From assembly GCA_038207425.1 (NCBI GenBank), contig JBBQZU010000027.1, forward strand, positions 1-40,273: 40,273 nucleotides of DNA, read 5' to 3'. The stretch's first letter is position 1. Each line of letters opens with the position of its first letter. The notes beneath the pieces are model-generated. The model ran no database searches. It was given only the letters and a program-made list of their open reading frames with translations, and was not told the origin of the DNA. This document shows, one piece after another, positions 10,251 to 18,413 of this stretch. The stretch is from JBBQZU01 sp038207425 (lineage in GTDB: Bacteria; Bacteroidota; Bacteroidia; Flavobacteriales_D; Cryomorphaceae). The position numbers and the translations under genes were made by a program.

Positions 10251-10673
10251 TTATTCTTGCAATTCAGAATGCACAGATATTTTTTTTGTCCTATTCTTGA
10301 GCTTTGACGCCAAGGAATACAAAAGTGTGTGACCTACAGACCTGATATTATTGTAATGATTTGATCCGAAATTTGACGCTGCTGTCTGTATTGCCAAACC
10401 TGCAATAATCTTCATTGGATTATAAGTATTGCCAAACAAAATATTCTTTACCAAGAATCCCGAAGCAACTCCAACTACTGTTTTGCCAATCCCGTCTTTT
10501 ATATCGGGTGAAGACTTTATTTCTTTGAGAGTATCCTTGATGATGTTAATAGGCTTTAAGCTTTCACCTACTTTCTCAAGCTGTTGCTTGAGTTCCATTA
10601 ATTCTTTGTCACGCTTCATTTCTAACAAGGCAATTGCTTCATTTAGCGAGTCATTTGAAGGCAATTTCTTCAT
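10251..10673 (-). CDS. Hypothetical protein in envelope-stress operon
   Basis: I do not recognise this 140-residue protein. Residues 8-45 look like an amphipathic or coiled-coil helix rich in K, E and L. They are followed by a glycine-rich hydrophobic stretch (about 62-103) that includes GKTVVGVASGFLVKNILFG. The tail is basic. There is no signal peptide. This suggests a small membrane-associated protein. Its ATG overlaps the stop of the holin-like gene by four bases (ATGA), and the next gene starts 5 nt after its stop, so translation is probably coupled. Its constant company (YtxH, holin-like, DUF748, YihY) argues for a role at the membrane. Confidence 0.75.
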   Translation of the reverse strand: MKKLPSNDSLNEAIALLEMKRDKELMELKQQLEKVGESLKPINIIKDTLKEIKSSPDIKDGIGKTVVGVASGFLVKNILFGNTYNPMKIIAGLAIQTAASNFGSNHYNNIRSVGHTLLYSLASKLKNRTKKISVHSELQE

Positions 10674-11023
10674 CGCTCTTTATCTTTTGTCATTTGAAAA
10701 ATAATAGAATCGTTGATGGGTGCCTTTAGAATGGTGTTTCGATTTAAATATAAAATCAATGCTACCAAAACATAGAAGCCAGCAACGATGAAGAATCCGT
10801 AGTAAGACTTACCGACCAGTTCGCCTATCCATAGGGACAAAGCGATGTTCGACAAAAGCAGTATTAACATAATAGCGGCATAGATGGCAAGTGTTGCCCC
10901 AATTGATGAAACTACATCCGCTGTTTTGCCAATAGCTTTGAGTTTGAATAAGTTGATATTTGTTTTTAAATATTCTTCAGCTTTTTCAAACAACGATTCT
11001 ATCAACGTTGCTTTTTCTTCCAT
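10670..11023 (-). CDS. Phage holin-like family membrane protein (PF07332 type)
   Basis: The 117-residue protein has an acidic helical N-terminus (about 1-25), then KLKAIGKTADVVSSIGA and two membrane spans (about 41-65 and 74-95). It ends in a basic tail. This is the layout of the phage-holin superfamily III/DUF1469-type proteins that are common in bacterial chromosomes, often next to YtxH-like genes. It is a chromosomal membrane protein of unknown role; there is no phage gene nearby, so a lysis function is unlikely. It lies 24 nt downstream of ytxH and overlaps the next gene by 4 nt. Confidence 0.78.
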   Translation of the reverse strand: MEEKATLIESLFEKAEEYLKTNINLFKLKAIGKTADVVSSIGATLAIYAAIMLILLLSNIALSLWIGELVGKSYYGFFIVAGFYVLVALILYLNRNTILKAPINDSIIFQMTKDKER

Positions 11024-11047
11024 GTAACTTAATAATTAGGACTGAGA

Positions 11048-11335
11048 TTAAAATTTCTCGTTCACCGCATTCTTAACATCGTTTTTTACTTCCTGCGCTT
11101 TTACTTTTCCGGCTTGAACTAAGTCGTTGACATCTTCTTTTGTAGATTCGTATTTTTCGATGATGCCGTTGAGTAATTCATCAAATTTTGATTTTAATTC
11201 ATCCCCGTAATCATCTGCTTTTTTGGTGATTTTTTTACGTGTGTTTGTTCCTTTGTCTGGAGCAAATAAGATCCCGATTAGCGCACCTGTGGCAACGCCT
11301 GCAAGAACACCTAATAAAACTTTACCTGAGCTCAT
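11048..11335 (-). CDS. YtxH-domain general stress protein
   Basis: The 95-residue protein opens with SSGKVLLGVLAGVATGAL, followed by a GILFAPDKGTNTRKKI motif. This is the glycine-rich membrane segment plus AP-x-KG-x-x-TR signature of YtxH. After it comes a charged helical tail (about 40-95) rich in K, D and E, which resembles LEA-like coiled coil. YtxH relatives in Bacillus are induced by general stress; here the function is inferred from that. It is the first gene of the operon running to 8150. I could not find a full TAnnTTTG box in the bases upstream, although TTACTTTG at about -55 is close. Confidence 0.85.
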   Translation of the reverse strand: MSSGKVLLGVLAGVATGALIGILFAPDKGTNTRKKITKKADDYGDELKSKFDELLNGIIEKYESTKEDVNDLVQAGKVKAQEVKNDVKNAVNEKF

Positions 11336-11648
11336 TTTTTTCGTTTAATTGTTAGAAATGTGTTGATTTTTATCAATGCAAAGTAACACTGAATGAGAGC
11401 GAAAGCTCTTATATAAATTTTAGATAATGTTATATAAAGAACCATATGCATCCAGGACGTTTCATATTAAATTAAAAGAACAGAGATGTTCGCGCAGAGC
11501 TCATTTCCGCTTTAACTTTGACATACCCGATGTCAATGCATATTTTATTTTCAGTCTTTCTATTTTATAGGAAGCCGACATTGCCATATCTCGTAATTTT
11601 TAGAGCAATTTATGTGCATTGTGGGAATATAAACAGACGCTGTAATGA
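11336..11648. other. Intergenic region between ytxH and the broken GT4
   Basis: No coding sequence is supported in these 313 bases. The region is strongly A/T-rich and must hold the leader and promoter of the ytxH operon on the minus strand and the 3' trailer of the glycosyltransferase gene. A TTACTTTG near 11380 on the minus strand resembles a Bacteroidota -7 box with one mismatch, without a convincing -33 element. A short plus-strand frame at 11518-11712 has no protein-like features. Confidence 0.5.
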
Positions 11649-13904
11649 TTACGTCGCCATACTCACTCCAATCTTCTGTGGAACCCACTCTACAGTTAGC
11701 TCTTCCCTATAATTCTCCACGGTGAGCCTTGCCAGAAGGTAGCTAATCGTAGATTCTGCCCCCTGATTTAAATTGACATGATGCTCTTCAAGTCCATCAT
11801 AACAACCGCCTGTGCATGGATTATATATTATGTGATGCAAATGGTTTTTACCCAGATACCAGCTAAAAGTAGAGCGCATAAGATTAACATAATTCGGATC
11901 TTTAAACTCCTTGTAGAACCATTCGAGCGCCAATATTGTGTAAGCAAACTCTATGGGTTGCTCGCCAAAAGGCTTTTTCTCCTGACCTTCATAGTGCCTG
12001 CCAATATTTGAAATGGCCGAAATGTTTTCATTGTCATGGGTAATTGACAAGAGAAAATCAAAGGTTTTCTTTGCGGTTTCTTTATAAAGGTCGCTTTTGG
12101 TGCACTTGCCTGCCAATAGCATCGCCTCGGGCAAAACGGCATTGCCGTAGGTTAGGTAAGGCTCATACCATTGCCAATTTTCATTGGAAACTCCTCTGTA
12201 CTTCGATATGAGATTATCTGCCAGTCTGGTGATTATTTTTAGTATTTCCGGATCCTTCCTGAATTGATAATAAAAGTACAATCCTTTGATGCAGAAAGCG
12301 ATCGCCCGGGGTGACTGCAGTTGGCTAATTATAGGAATAGCCTTTCGGAATACCACTTCAACCTGTGCCAGTGAGTGAGAATTGATCAAACGCGGTAGAG
12401 ATAGAAATTCGCCTAAAGCCCAAATAGCTCTCCCGTTGGCATCTTCCAGGTTTTCATCCTTATTCTTCTCAAAAAATTCTTTATTAATGGCAACATAATT
12501 TAAAAAAGAACCGTCGGCTTGCTGGCAGAAAAGAATGAATTTTAAATAAGTGTTAATTAAGTGAAGGTCTTCAAGATCGCCTGTAAGTTGAAAATTTCTT
12601 GTAAGCGCAATAAGTGCTCTGGCATTGTCATCAATCGTGTAGGCCGATGCCCTGTCCGGTAAATCGATATTCGCAAATTGAATAATGCCAAAATCTGTGG
12701 AGAGTCTTTTGATATGTTGCAAATTGATAGGAGGATACAGGTACTTGGGAGAGAATTGCTGTTCGCTCAAAAGCGAAACGGCTATTTCCATATGTGCTAA
12801 AGCGGAGTTTTGCCATATTGTAGGAGAAATTTTGTGTAGTGCATTCATATGCATTTCGTCCATCATATTTGGAGTGGAAAGCATCAATAATGCTGCATCA
12901 GCAAGCTGATCTGAATTCTGAAAATCAAAATTGATGCCTGCTCCGTCCAGCATCTCTATTGAATGCGGAATTGGCGTAGAAATAATAGGGCAACCGGCCG
13001 ACATCGCATAGGCCAATGTGCCACTCACGGCCTGTTGTGGATCTTTGGATGTAAATAGATAAATATCTGTACGTTGTAAATACTCCAGCAATATTTGAAG
13101 AGAAAGGTATTTATTTACAAATAAAACATGGTCTTCTAATTTAAGCGCTTCAACTTTTTCAAGTAAAAAATCACGGTACTTTTCACCTTCGGTTTGCAAT
13201 ACTTCGGGGTGCGTTTTTCCGATGATTAGGTAAAGCACACTTGGAAATTGAGCAACAATACGCGGTAAAGCATCAAGTGCTGTTTCTACACTCTTCCCTT
13301 CACTTATAAGCCCGAAAGTTGAAAAGACAATGCGATTAGGAAAAGGTATATCTTGTTTTTTCACATGCTTTTGCGGTCGAATCAAATGCGTGCCATGCGG
13401 AATAACTTTTATTTTATCCGATGATATTTACATAATCTACACGGAGTATCTCACGAGAGAGATGGGTCATCACTATTAATGTTGAAGAAAATTCTGCGAT
13501 CTGTCGGACAATGCTTTTTCTTTCTTCGGAAGGTTTTGGTATAATGGTATGAAATGTAGTAACAACAGGCGCTTCTACATTTTTTAAGAAATCAATCAGG
13601 TAGGATCCCAATTCACCATCGAATAGGCCAAATTCATGCTGCAAATAAATAATTCCTATGTCCTTATCCTGATTGACTCGCTCGGCTAGTATCTTGTAGT
13701 CTTCTCTAATACGCGTTTTTAGAATGTATTTTACCTGATCAGGCTAGTCTGGTGCTACATCCCATTTTTGTAAGGCGCAAACCTTTATGCTAAAGCCGTC
13801 TTTGTATTTGTCTTCATTGCGCGAATTAAATCCTGACTATACGTTGCTATTCCACATTTACGGGGTGGAAAGGATGTGACGACCAGTATTTCCTTCTCGC
13901 TCAT
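11649..13904 (-). pseudogene. GT4 glycosyltransferase with C-terminal alpha/alpha-barrel domain, disrupted in its N-terminal third
   Basis: The gene starts at an ATG (13902-13904) that overlaps the GH130 stop as ATGA. The first 39 codons read EILVVTSFPPRKCGIATYSQ, the GT-B N-terminal motif of this family. Three lesions follow: a frameshift near 13800-13820, an in-frame TAG at 13744-13746 (PD-stop-PDQV), and a frameshift near 13415-13425. The pieces between them join logically: KYKDGFSIKVCALQKWDVAPD, then LQHEFGLFDGELGSYLIDFL, then SSDKIKVIPHGTH. The last 578 codons are intact. They hold the GT-B C-terminal half (FSTFGLISEGKSVETAL, GTLAYAMSAGCPIIST) and a helical-barrel domain (YTIDDNARALIALTR, FAYTILALEWFYKEF). 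In Bacteroidota such fusions sit beside GH130 genes and are presumed mannosyltransferases. If the lesions are real, the sugar-nucleotide site is lost; sequencing error is the main alternative. Confidence 0.85.
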
Positions 13905-14932
13905 ATGGCATGATTGAGAAGTTCGATAACCAGTTCTTTTATATTTACTGATGCGGCCGCTATTCGGGTATCTGCAGCACCATAATAGATGTAGAGAGTT
14001 TCTCCAAAAAGTGCAGTTCCCGTAGGGAAAACTACGTTGTTCACCTCTCCTTTTAATTCCCATTTATACTCTGGTTGAAACAAAGCGTAGGGGAGTCGGG
14101 CAAGTTCTTTGGTCGGATCATTCAAGTCAAGCAGAGCGGCGCAAGCGGAATATACATAGCCTGCAACGGTATCATGTACACCATGATAGATCAAGAGCCA
14201 ACCATGTTCTGTTTCAATAGGCGGGCAACCCCCGCCGATATAACTGATTTCATGATCGTACTTGGGAGCCATCAGGATGGATTTGTTAAAATGCATCAGA
14301 TAATCTCGCCAAAATACTGCGGTTAACTCCTTGATATCGTGAACGCAAGCAATTTGAATATCAGGTCTGATGCGGTGCAGAAAATAGAATTTATGGTTTA
14401 TCTTTCTTGGAAAGAACATTAGGTTCTTATCCCATAGTAAGATTTTCTTTTTCAATCTCTCATCCAAATTGGTTTGGAGATGAAGTCGCTTATATTTTTC
14501 ATTTAACTGCTCATTGCGTTCTGCCATCCGATGAAAATCATGATATGTAATTTGAGGCACGATGATTCCATGCCGCTCAAAATGCACTAAGTCAGTAGAC
14601 GTAGCTAGAGCACCCATTGCGTTTATTCCGTCATAAGCAGTAAAGGTGAGGTAGTAAATGCCATCAATTTTTACAATGCGGGCGTCTTCTACTCCTTGAC
14701 ATTCATATTCAAATTCAGGGATGAGAAAAGGTTTATCGTTCCGGTAATTCAAAGTGAGCGGCCCTTCTAGTTTGGCATAGCCAATGGTGGAATGATTGCC
14801 TTTTCGTACGGCCCTATAGAAAACGTGAACAGTATTGCCTTCCTGCATGATAGCAGGGTTGAGAACGCCTTCGTTTTCAAATTCTATATCTGTAATATCA
14901 AGGATGATTCCCTCTTTTGTTACATTAAACAT
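13901..14932 (-). CDS. GH130-family beta-mannoside phosphorylase-like enzyme
   Basis: The 343-residue protein has the five-bladed propeller signatures of GH130. These are NPAIMQEGNTVHVFYRA near 26-42, GVEDARIVKIDGIYYLTFTAYDG-type sequence near 80-102 (with the catalytic-Asp region), SYIGGGCPPI near 237-246, WLLIYHGV near 252, and YIYYGAADTRIAAA near 318-331. Family members phosphorolyse beta-1,2- or beta-1,4-mannosides, or act as mannosidases; the exact substrate cannot be read here. The protein has no signal peptide, so it acts in the cytoplasm. It is the first gene of a two-gene unit and overlaps the GT4 start by 4 nt, which suggests a paired synthesis/turnover system for a mannoside. The gene is intact, unlike its partner. 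Such proteins are sometimes misnamed Cry7Aa-like pesticidal protein. Confidence 0.9.
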   Translation of the reverse strand: MFNVTKEGIILDITDIEFENEGVLNPAIMQEGNTVHVFYRAVRKGNHSTIGYAKLEGPLTLNYRNDKPFLIPEFEYECQGVEDARIVKIDGIYYLTFTAYDGINAMGALATSTDLVHFERHGIIVPQITYHDFHRMAERNEQLNEKYKRLHLQTNLDERLKKKILLWDKNLMFFPRKINHKFYFLHRIRPDIQIACVHDIKELTAVFWRDYLMHFNKSILMAPKYDHEISYIGGGCPPIETEHGWLLIYHGVHDTVAGYVYSACAALLDLNDPTKELARLPYALFQPEYKWELKGEVNNVVFPTGTALFGETLYIYYGAADTRIAAASVNIKELVIELLNHAI

Positions 14933-15099
14933 AATCTCCTTTAGAATTTGGTTTCTTACTGATCGACTATACCGGATATGGCATCTAACAACTTTTTATT
15001 TGATTTTTCTTTGATCACCGAATGTATAAAGTTGCCTGTATGAACTTGGCCAAATGGTACCCGACAGTGCTGATATGTTTCTTTTTAACAGAGAGATTT

Positions 15100-15414
15100 T
15101 TAATGCCTGTGAATGCGCCCTAGAATTGTTTGAAGGGAAGCTACTAGTTTGTCTAAAGCGCCTGATAAGGCCAGTTCAACAGTATCGGCCTTCGCTGAAA
15201 CTGCCATCGGTTGCCTGCCTTCCAATCTGGCTTCTAAAAGACACTTTACATCATCCAATCCTTCCTTTTTTCCGTTTTCATCAGAAAGATGCACTTCAAT
15301 TCTTGTAATATGAGATTGATATCTTTCAAGTGTTTCTGATATCAGAGAAGTAAAATGCTGCTGATGCTTTTCGTCTCCATCAATAGTTTTGTCGGTGTTG
15401 AATTGAATTTTCAT
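15100..15414 (-). CDS. HPF/RaiA-family ribosome-associated protein
   Basis: This 104-residue protein has the short hibernation-factor fold. It has an N-terminal strand MKIQFNTDKTI, a helix with ISETLERYQSHITRIEVHLSDENG (about 26-50), a KCLLEARLEGRQPMAVSAKA strand (57-76), and a final helix TVELALSGALDKLVASLQ with a basic tail. Family members bind the 30S decoding region and protect idle ribosomes in stationary phase or stress. It is the short form, with no C-terminal dimerisation domain. It lies 21 nt downstream of the acidic unknown gene and is probably co-transcribed with it. It may also be a general sigma-54-modulation-like protein outside true HPF. Confidence 0.75.
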   Translation of the reverse strand: MKIQFNTDKTIDGDEKHQQHFTSLISETLERYQSHITRIEVHLSDENGKKEGLDDVKCLLEARLEGRQPMAVSAKADTVELALSGALDKLVASLQTILGRIHRH

Positions 15415-15435
15415 TTCGGTTTATTTTATGTTCGT

Positions 15436-15990
15436 TTAAGCTTTATCTTCCTCCAAATCGTTGTGATTGTCACCACCCAAACTGTAATAATTATTCTCCT
15501 CATCCTCACTACCTACACTTTCTTGTTGATCATCCAACTCTGATCCCGGAACATCCAGATCTCCGCCAGACATATCGTCCCTGAAGGGCTTCTCGTTCAG
15601 CGCGCCCGTGCTTTCATTGGGGGCTTTCTGTTTCGTAATGTCCTCAGGGTTTATATCTCTTTCTTCCTTCCCCTGATTGTAAATGTCGTCTGAAGGCTGG
15701 TACTTCGGATACCCGGGATATAAAGATGTTTCATCGATATTCGTTGCTGCAAACTCTTTGTGTGTTTTGGCATAATTCTTTACAAGAATATCTAATGAGT
15801 TGTAGTATTCTTCAAGATTTGTTATATCTATCTGATCTGGCTCTAAATTACTCTCCGGCATTTCCTTGATGTACTTGGAAAGCTCAGGAAATTTCTCGTA
15901 AATTCTGTTGGTGACATGTGCGATATCGCGATGTAATTCTGCTTTGGTTTTCATTTCTTTATTTTTTCTGAAAATATTATTTAGCATCAT
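15436..15990 (-). CDS. Acidic hypothetical protein
   Basis: I do not recognise this 184-residue protein. From an internal Met (15954) it reads KTKAELHRDIAHVTNRIYEK, a helical region, followed by TNLEEYYNSLDILVKNYAKT. The last third is disordered and highly acidic (GSELDDQQESVGSEDEE). There is no signal peptide and no membrane span. Two starts are possible. The ATG-ATG at 15990 has AGGA five bases upstream, while the ATG at 15954 has the A-rich leader usual in Bacteroidota and begins the conserved-looking helix. The same AGGA is duplicated upstream in a tandem repeat. It precedes the HPF-like gene by 21 nt, which hints at stationary-phase expression. Confidence 0.7.
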   Translation of the reverse strand: MMLNNIFRKNKEMKTKAELHRDIAHVTNRIYEKFPELSKYIKEMPESNLEPDQIDITNLEEYYNSLDILVKNYAKTHKEFAATNIDETSLYPGYPKYQPSDDIYNQGKEERDINPEDITKQKAPNESTGALNEKPFRDDMSGGDLDVPGSELDDQQESVGSEDEENNYYSLGGDNHNDLEEDKA

Positions 15991-16018
15991 CTATATCCTG
16001 CTTTCTATATCCTGCTTT
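15991..16018. repeat. Perfect tandem repeat of a 14-bp unit, two copies
   Basis: CTATATCCTGCTTT occurs twice without a spacer. On the minus strand each copy reads AAAGCAGGATATAG and so carries an AGGA Shine-Dalgarno-like core. The copy next to the gene places AGGA five bases before the ATG at 15990. Confidence 0.9.
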
Positions 16019-16070
16019 CACGGTCGTTTTATTTCTCTTTGCGAAAATTTGAATATGGAGAATCCCATAG

Positions 16071-16619
16071 CTATGCGTACGTTTCTTTCAATTCATTTGC
16101 TTTCAAAATCGGAACATAAAGCAGGACGTTTATACCAATGATGATGAAGAGTGGTCCAAAGCCTTCCATATCGATCTCTTTGTTCAGATCAGGATAGAAC
16201 ATAATTACAACAACGCCAAAACCTACTGCTAGCGCTAAAAGCATGCGCACAAATACGATTTTATAGGAAACCTTTCTGTGTAAATTAAAAAGCCAGATAC
16301 AAAAGGTGATTTCCGAGAATGCATAAAAAAAGAACAAAAAAGAAGTTATGTACAAAAGGGTTTCCAATGTGGCGCCAAATACTATGACAACTACTCCATA
16401 AATCAGCATTGTCATAGCATGCATTTCGTGATAAGCCAACTGAACTTGCCACCTTTGGCGTGATAGGGCAGTTAAAAATGAAAGTAGACCTCCAATTAGC
16501 AATGTGCTGCCCAATGTGATTTTTAGCACGTTGAAGGCGACTTGCTGCGAAAAGAAAAGAAACACACCTGCAAAGATTATAATTGCACCATATAGGTGCA
16601 AGGAAAAATTCTTTTTCAT
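16071..16619 (-). CDS. HdeD-like/DUF308 membrane protein
   Basis: From the ATG at 16619 the protein has 182 residues and about six membrane spans packed closely (roughly 7-26, 31-50, 68-86, 90-109, 124-142, 150-169). This is the HdeD/DUF308 layout. Features include LYGAIIIFAGVFLFFSQQVA at the start, FFFYAFSEITFCIWLF in the middle, and FGPLFIIIGINVLLYVPIL at the end. E. coli HdeD is linked to acid resistance; the role here is unknown. An alternative GTG start at 16634 would add five residues. It stands alone on the minus strand, with over 80 bp to the next gene. Confidence 0.7.
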   Translation of the reverse strand: MKKNFSLHLYGAIIIFAGVFLFFSQQVAFNVLKITLGSTLLIGGLLSFLTALSRQRWQVQLAYHEMHAMTMLIYGVVVIVFGATLETLLYITSFLFFFYAFSEITFCIWLFNLHRKVSYKIVFVRMLLALAVGFGVVVIMFYPDLNKEIDMEGFGPLFIIIGINVLLYVPILKANELKETYA

Positions 16620-16678
16620 GGGTAAAATATTCACGTTTGTTTTTGTTGATTAAAATTTATCTCTCTATTCTTCAATTC

Positions 16679-16718
16679 GCATCTACGCTCCGCAACCCGC
16701 ATCTAAAGTCCGCTACGC
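16679..16718. repeat. Imperfect 20-bp direct repeat
   Basis: CGCATCTACGCTCCGCAACC is followed directly by CGCATCTAAAGTCCGCTACG, which matches at 17 of 20 positions. It lies in the 130-bp gap between the HdeD-like gene and the secreted protein gene. It is richer in G/C than its surroundings. Confidence 0.6.
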
Positions 16719-16751
16719 TGAGATTTTTTGGCAAGTCGCGTCTATTTTTTG

Positions 16752-17303
16752 TCATGCGCTGTCTGAAATTAATTTAAGAAGAACTTCGCTCCTGATTGTT
16801 TCTTTGAGCATTTTGAAACTCCAGGTTCCAATATTTTCGCATCTCCACTTTTCTGCAGGATACCTGTGAGCCCACGCAGGCCTTAGGTTGTCATTCATCA
16901 ACTTGGCACTTTTACCGTTTGCAACGACCTCTTTGGCGATGTATTCACTTCTAGTGAGTTTGTCGGTTTGAAAAAGGGATAATGTTATCAAGTCGTTTTC
17001 CTTAGCTGAAATTAATTTGGACAATTCTGCAGTGGGGGCCAAATGGACGTTGATCAATTCTTCGTTGGTTCTGACCATGAAATGTGTGCCAGATACTGAT
17101 TTTCTCATGGTATGCTTGTATGGCCAAAGGTCAATTTTCTCTGTTGTGTTCTCCATTTTTACAAGTTCAGGATTCAGTTGCTGATGGCATACTCCCTTTA
17201 CTTCGCCGGTGCCCTTTGGAGAAAAGCCGGCGACTGAAATAAAACATGAGATTACAAGTAAAACGATGCTGGTGTTGCAGAATGTTAAGTGGTTCGAATT
17301 CAT
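16752..17303 (-). CDS. Secreted hypothetical protein
   Basis: From the ATG at 17303 the protein has 183 residues and a clear signal peptide: NSNHLTFCNTSIVLLVISCF, followed by ISVAGFSPKG. I do not recognise the mature part. It contains LWPYKHTMRKSVSGTHFMVR, a LSKLISAKENDLITLSLF stretch and a Trp-rich end (WAHRYPAEKWRCENIGTWSF). The longer frame from 17357 adds 18 residues that would spoil the signal peptide, so I prefer 17303. Expected location is the periplasm or outside. It lies among stress and membrane genes on the same strand but with long gaps on both sides. Confidence 0.6.
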   Translation of the reverse strand: MNSNHLTFCNTSIVLLVISCFISVAGFSPKGTGEVKGVCHQQLNPELVKMENTTEKIDLWPYKHTMRKSVSGTHFMVRTNEELINVHLAPTAELSKLISAKENDLITLSLFQTDKLTRSEYIAKEVVANGKSAKLMNDNLRPAWAHRYPAEKWRCENIGTWSFKMLKETIRSEVLLKLISDSA

Positions 17304-17820
17304 GCTTATGTCCTCTAATTTTGCTGAAATGAAGCAGCAAGGCAAAGGTGCAATCATTATACAGAATGATCATTACATTCTCAAGATAGCGAGTTACATC
17401 TTTCACGCATTCGGGCAATAGAAACTTTGTAGACATTCCGGTAAATTCTTATCTCTGTATTGCGAAACAAGCTTACACCCTATACCGGCGAAAGTGTCAC
17501 TTTCACAGTCATAAGGTATGGTTCACCTGATCACATTCCGGTAGGTGATGGGCTGCTTTATGTGGTTTGGAAGTTGCGCTGAAGGCGTAGAAAACAAGTA
17601 GGAGCGGAGGGGCGTATCGCTGATGCTCTTGTGGTCGGTCGAAGGTTGGGTGCATCGCTTGGTATGCGCCAATTTGCGGTAGGGGCGTGGTCAACGAATT
17701 TTGGGGCGACCAATAGCGCATACCCTTTTATGCCTATAATCGTATGAGTGCTGCCCCAGCCGGGTTATCAATTTTCTGGTTGAAGGGAGCAGCTTTCCAA
17801 ATGAACCGCTGCCACATTAT
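17304..17820. other. Non-coding stretch with a 15-bp palindrome
   Basis: About 510 bases hold no convincing gene. A minus frame at 17509-17721 has odd composition (many H, P and Q) and no protein-like features. The part around 17500-17720 is richer in G than the flanks. The palindrome GAAAGTG-T-CACTTTC lies at 17490-17504 and could be an operator for the secreted-protein gene downstream on the minus strand. Confidence 0.5.
17490..17504. promoter_or_regulatory. 15-bp palindrome, possible operator
   Basis: GAAAGTG and CACTTTC are perfect inverted 7-mers around one base. The site lies about 190 bp upstream of the secreted-protein start at 17303. The compact dyad is typical in form for a dimeric repressor site, but no regulator gene is adjacent. 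Function is a guess. Confidence 0.3.
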
Positions 17821-18402
17821 TTATCCCAAAAAAGAGAACGCGTATGATGTGCGCAGTTTGTAAAAAATATCAAAAGCAATAGCGATATGGTCTTCTGTAG
17901 CAATGCCCATAAGCGAAGGATGCTCAATATTGAATTCAGTCATGGTTATGGTAAAACTTCCTATCATTTTAATCTTATCTTTAATCTGCTTGCGCAATGC
18001 TGTAAATGTTATTTGCATGCCAAATTCATGAAAATTGAGCGTTCCTGCAACCAAAAGTTTTTGACCCTTTTGTTCAATCGAACTGCTTTGAAAAGTAATA
18101 TTGGGATACTTAAGCCCTTCCGTAACTTCGATGGTATGAGAGTCACGATTAGCGTTCTGACTATCAAATGAAGCTATCTTGGCAGATCCTGCAACCTGTG
18201 AGATGTTTTGTTTTTGTTCTTCACACAAAATTACCGATGTTATATTCTTATTCTCTGCTGTGCAGAAGTGCAGAAAATGACTCATCGCATGGGTAATTAA
18301 GGATCTTTCTTTGTTATTGTATACTTTAATCTGCTGCTCGTTTGGGGTTTGCATGCCCATGCAGAGAGTGAGCAATACTATAACCGTCGCAATTTTTTTC
18401 AT
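17821..18402 (-). CDS. YceI-like secreted protein
   Basis: From the ATG at 18402 the protein has 193 residues with a signal peptide (MKKIATVIVLLTLCMGMQ). The mature part has the YceI lipocalin-like pattern. SVILCEEQKQNISQVAGSAK and IEVTEGLKYPNITFQSSSIE are followed by VAGTLNFHEFGMQITFTAL and IKMIGSFTITMTEFNIEHPS. YceI proteins bind isoprenoid-type lipids in the periplasm. It begins 11 nt after the stop of the membrane-protein gene upstream, a pairing seen in other Bacteroidota, so the two form a unit. The four extra N-terminal residues of the longest frame are not needed. Confidence 0.78.
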   Translation of the reverse strand: MKKIATVIVLLTLCMGMQTPNEQQIKVYNNKERSLITHAMSHFLHFCTAENKNITSVILCEEQKQNISQVAGSAKIASFDSQNANRDSHTIEVTEGLKYPNITFQSSSIEQKGQKLLVAGTLNFHEFGMQITFTALRKQIKDKIKMIGSFTITMTEFNIEHPSLMGIATEDHIAIAFDIFYKLRTSYAFSFLG

Positions 18403-18413
18403 GATAAGAAGCA

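Noticed and set aside
10670..11023. A prophage, suggested by the holin-like gene
   Set aside because: No other phage gene is present; the family is common in chromosomes with YtxH.
17509..17721. 70-codon minus frame
   Set aside because: Odd composition, no domain, no ribosome site; probably chance.
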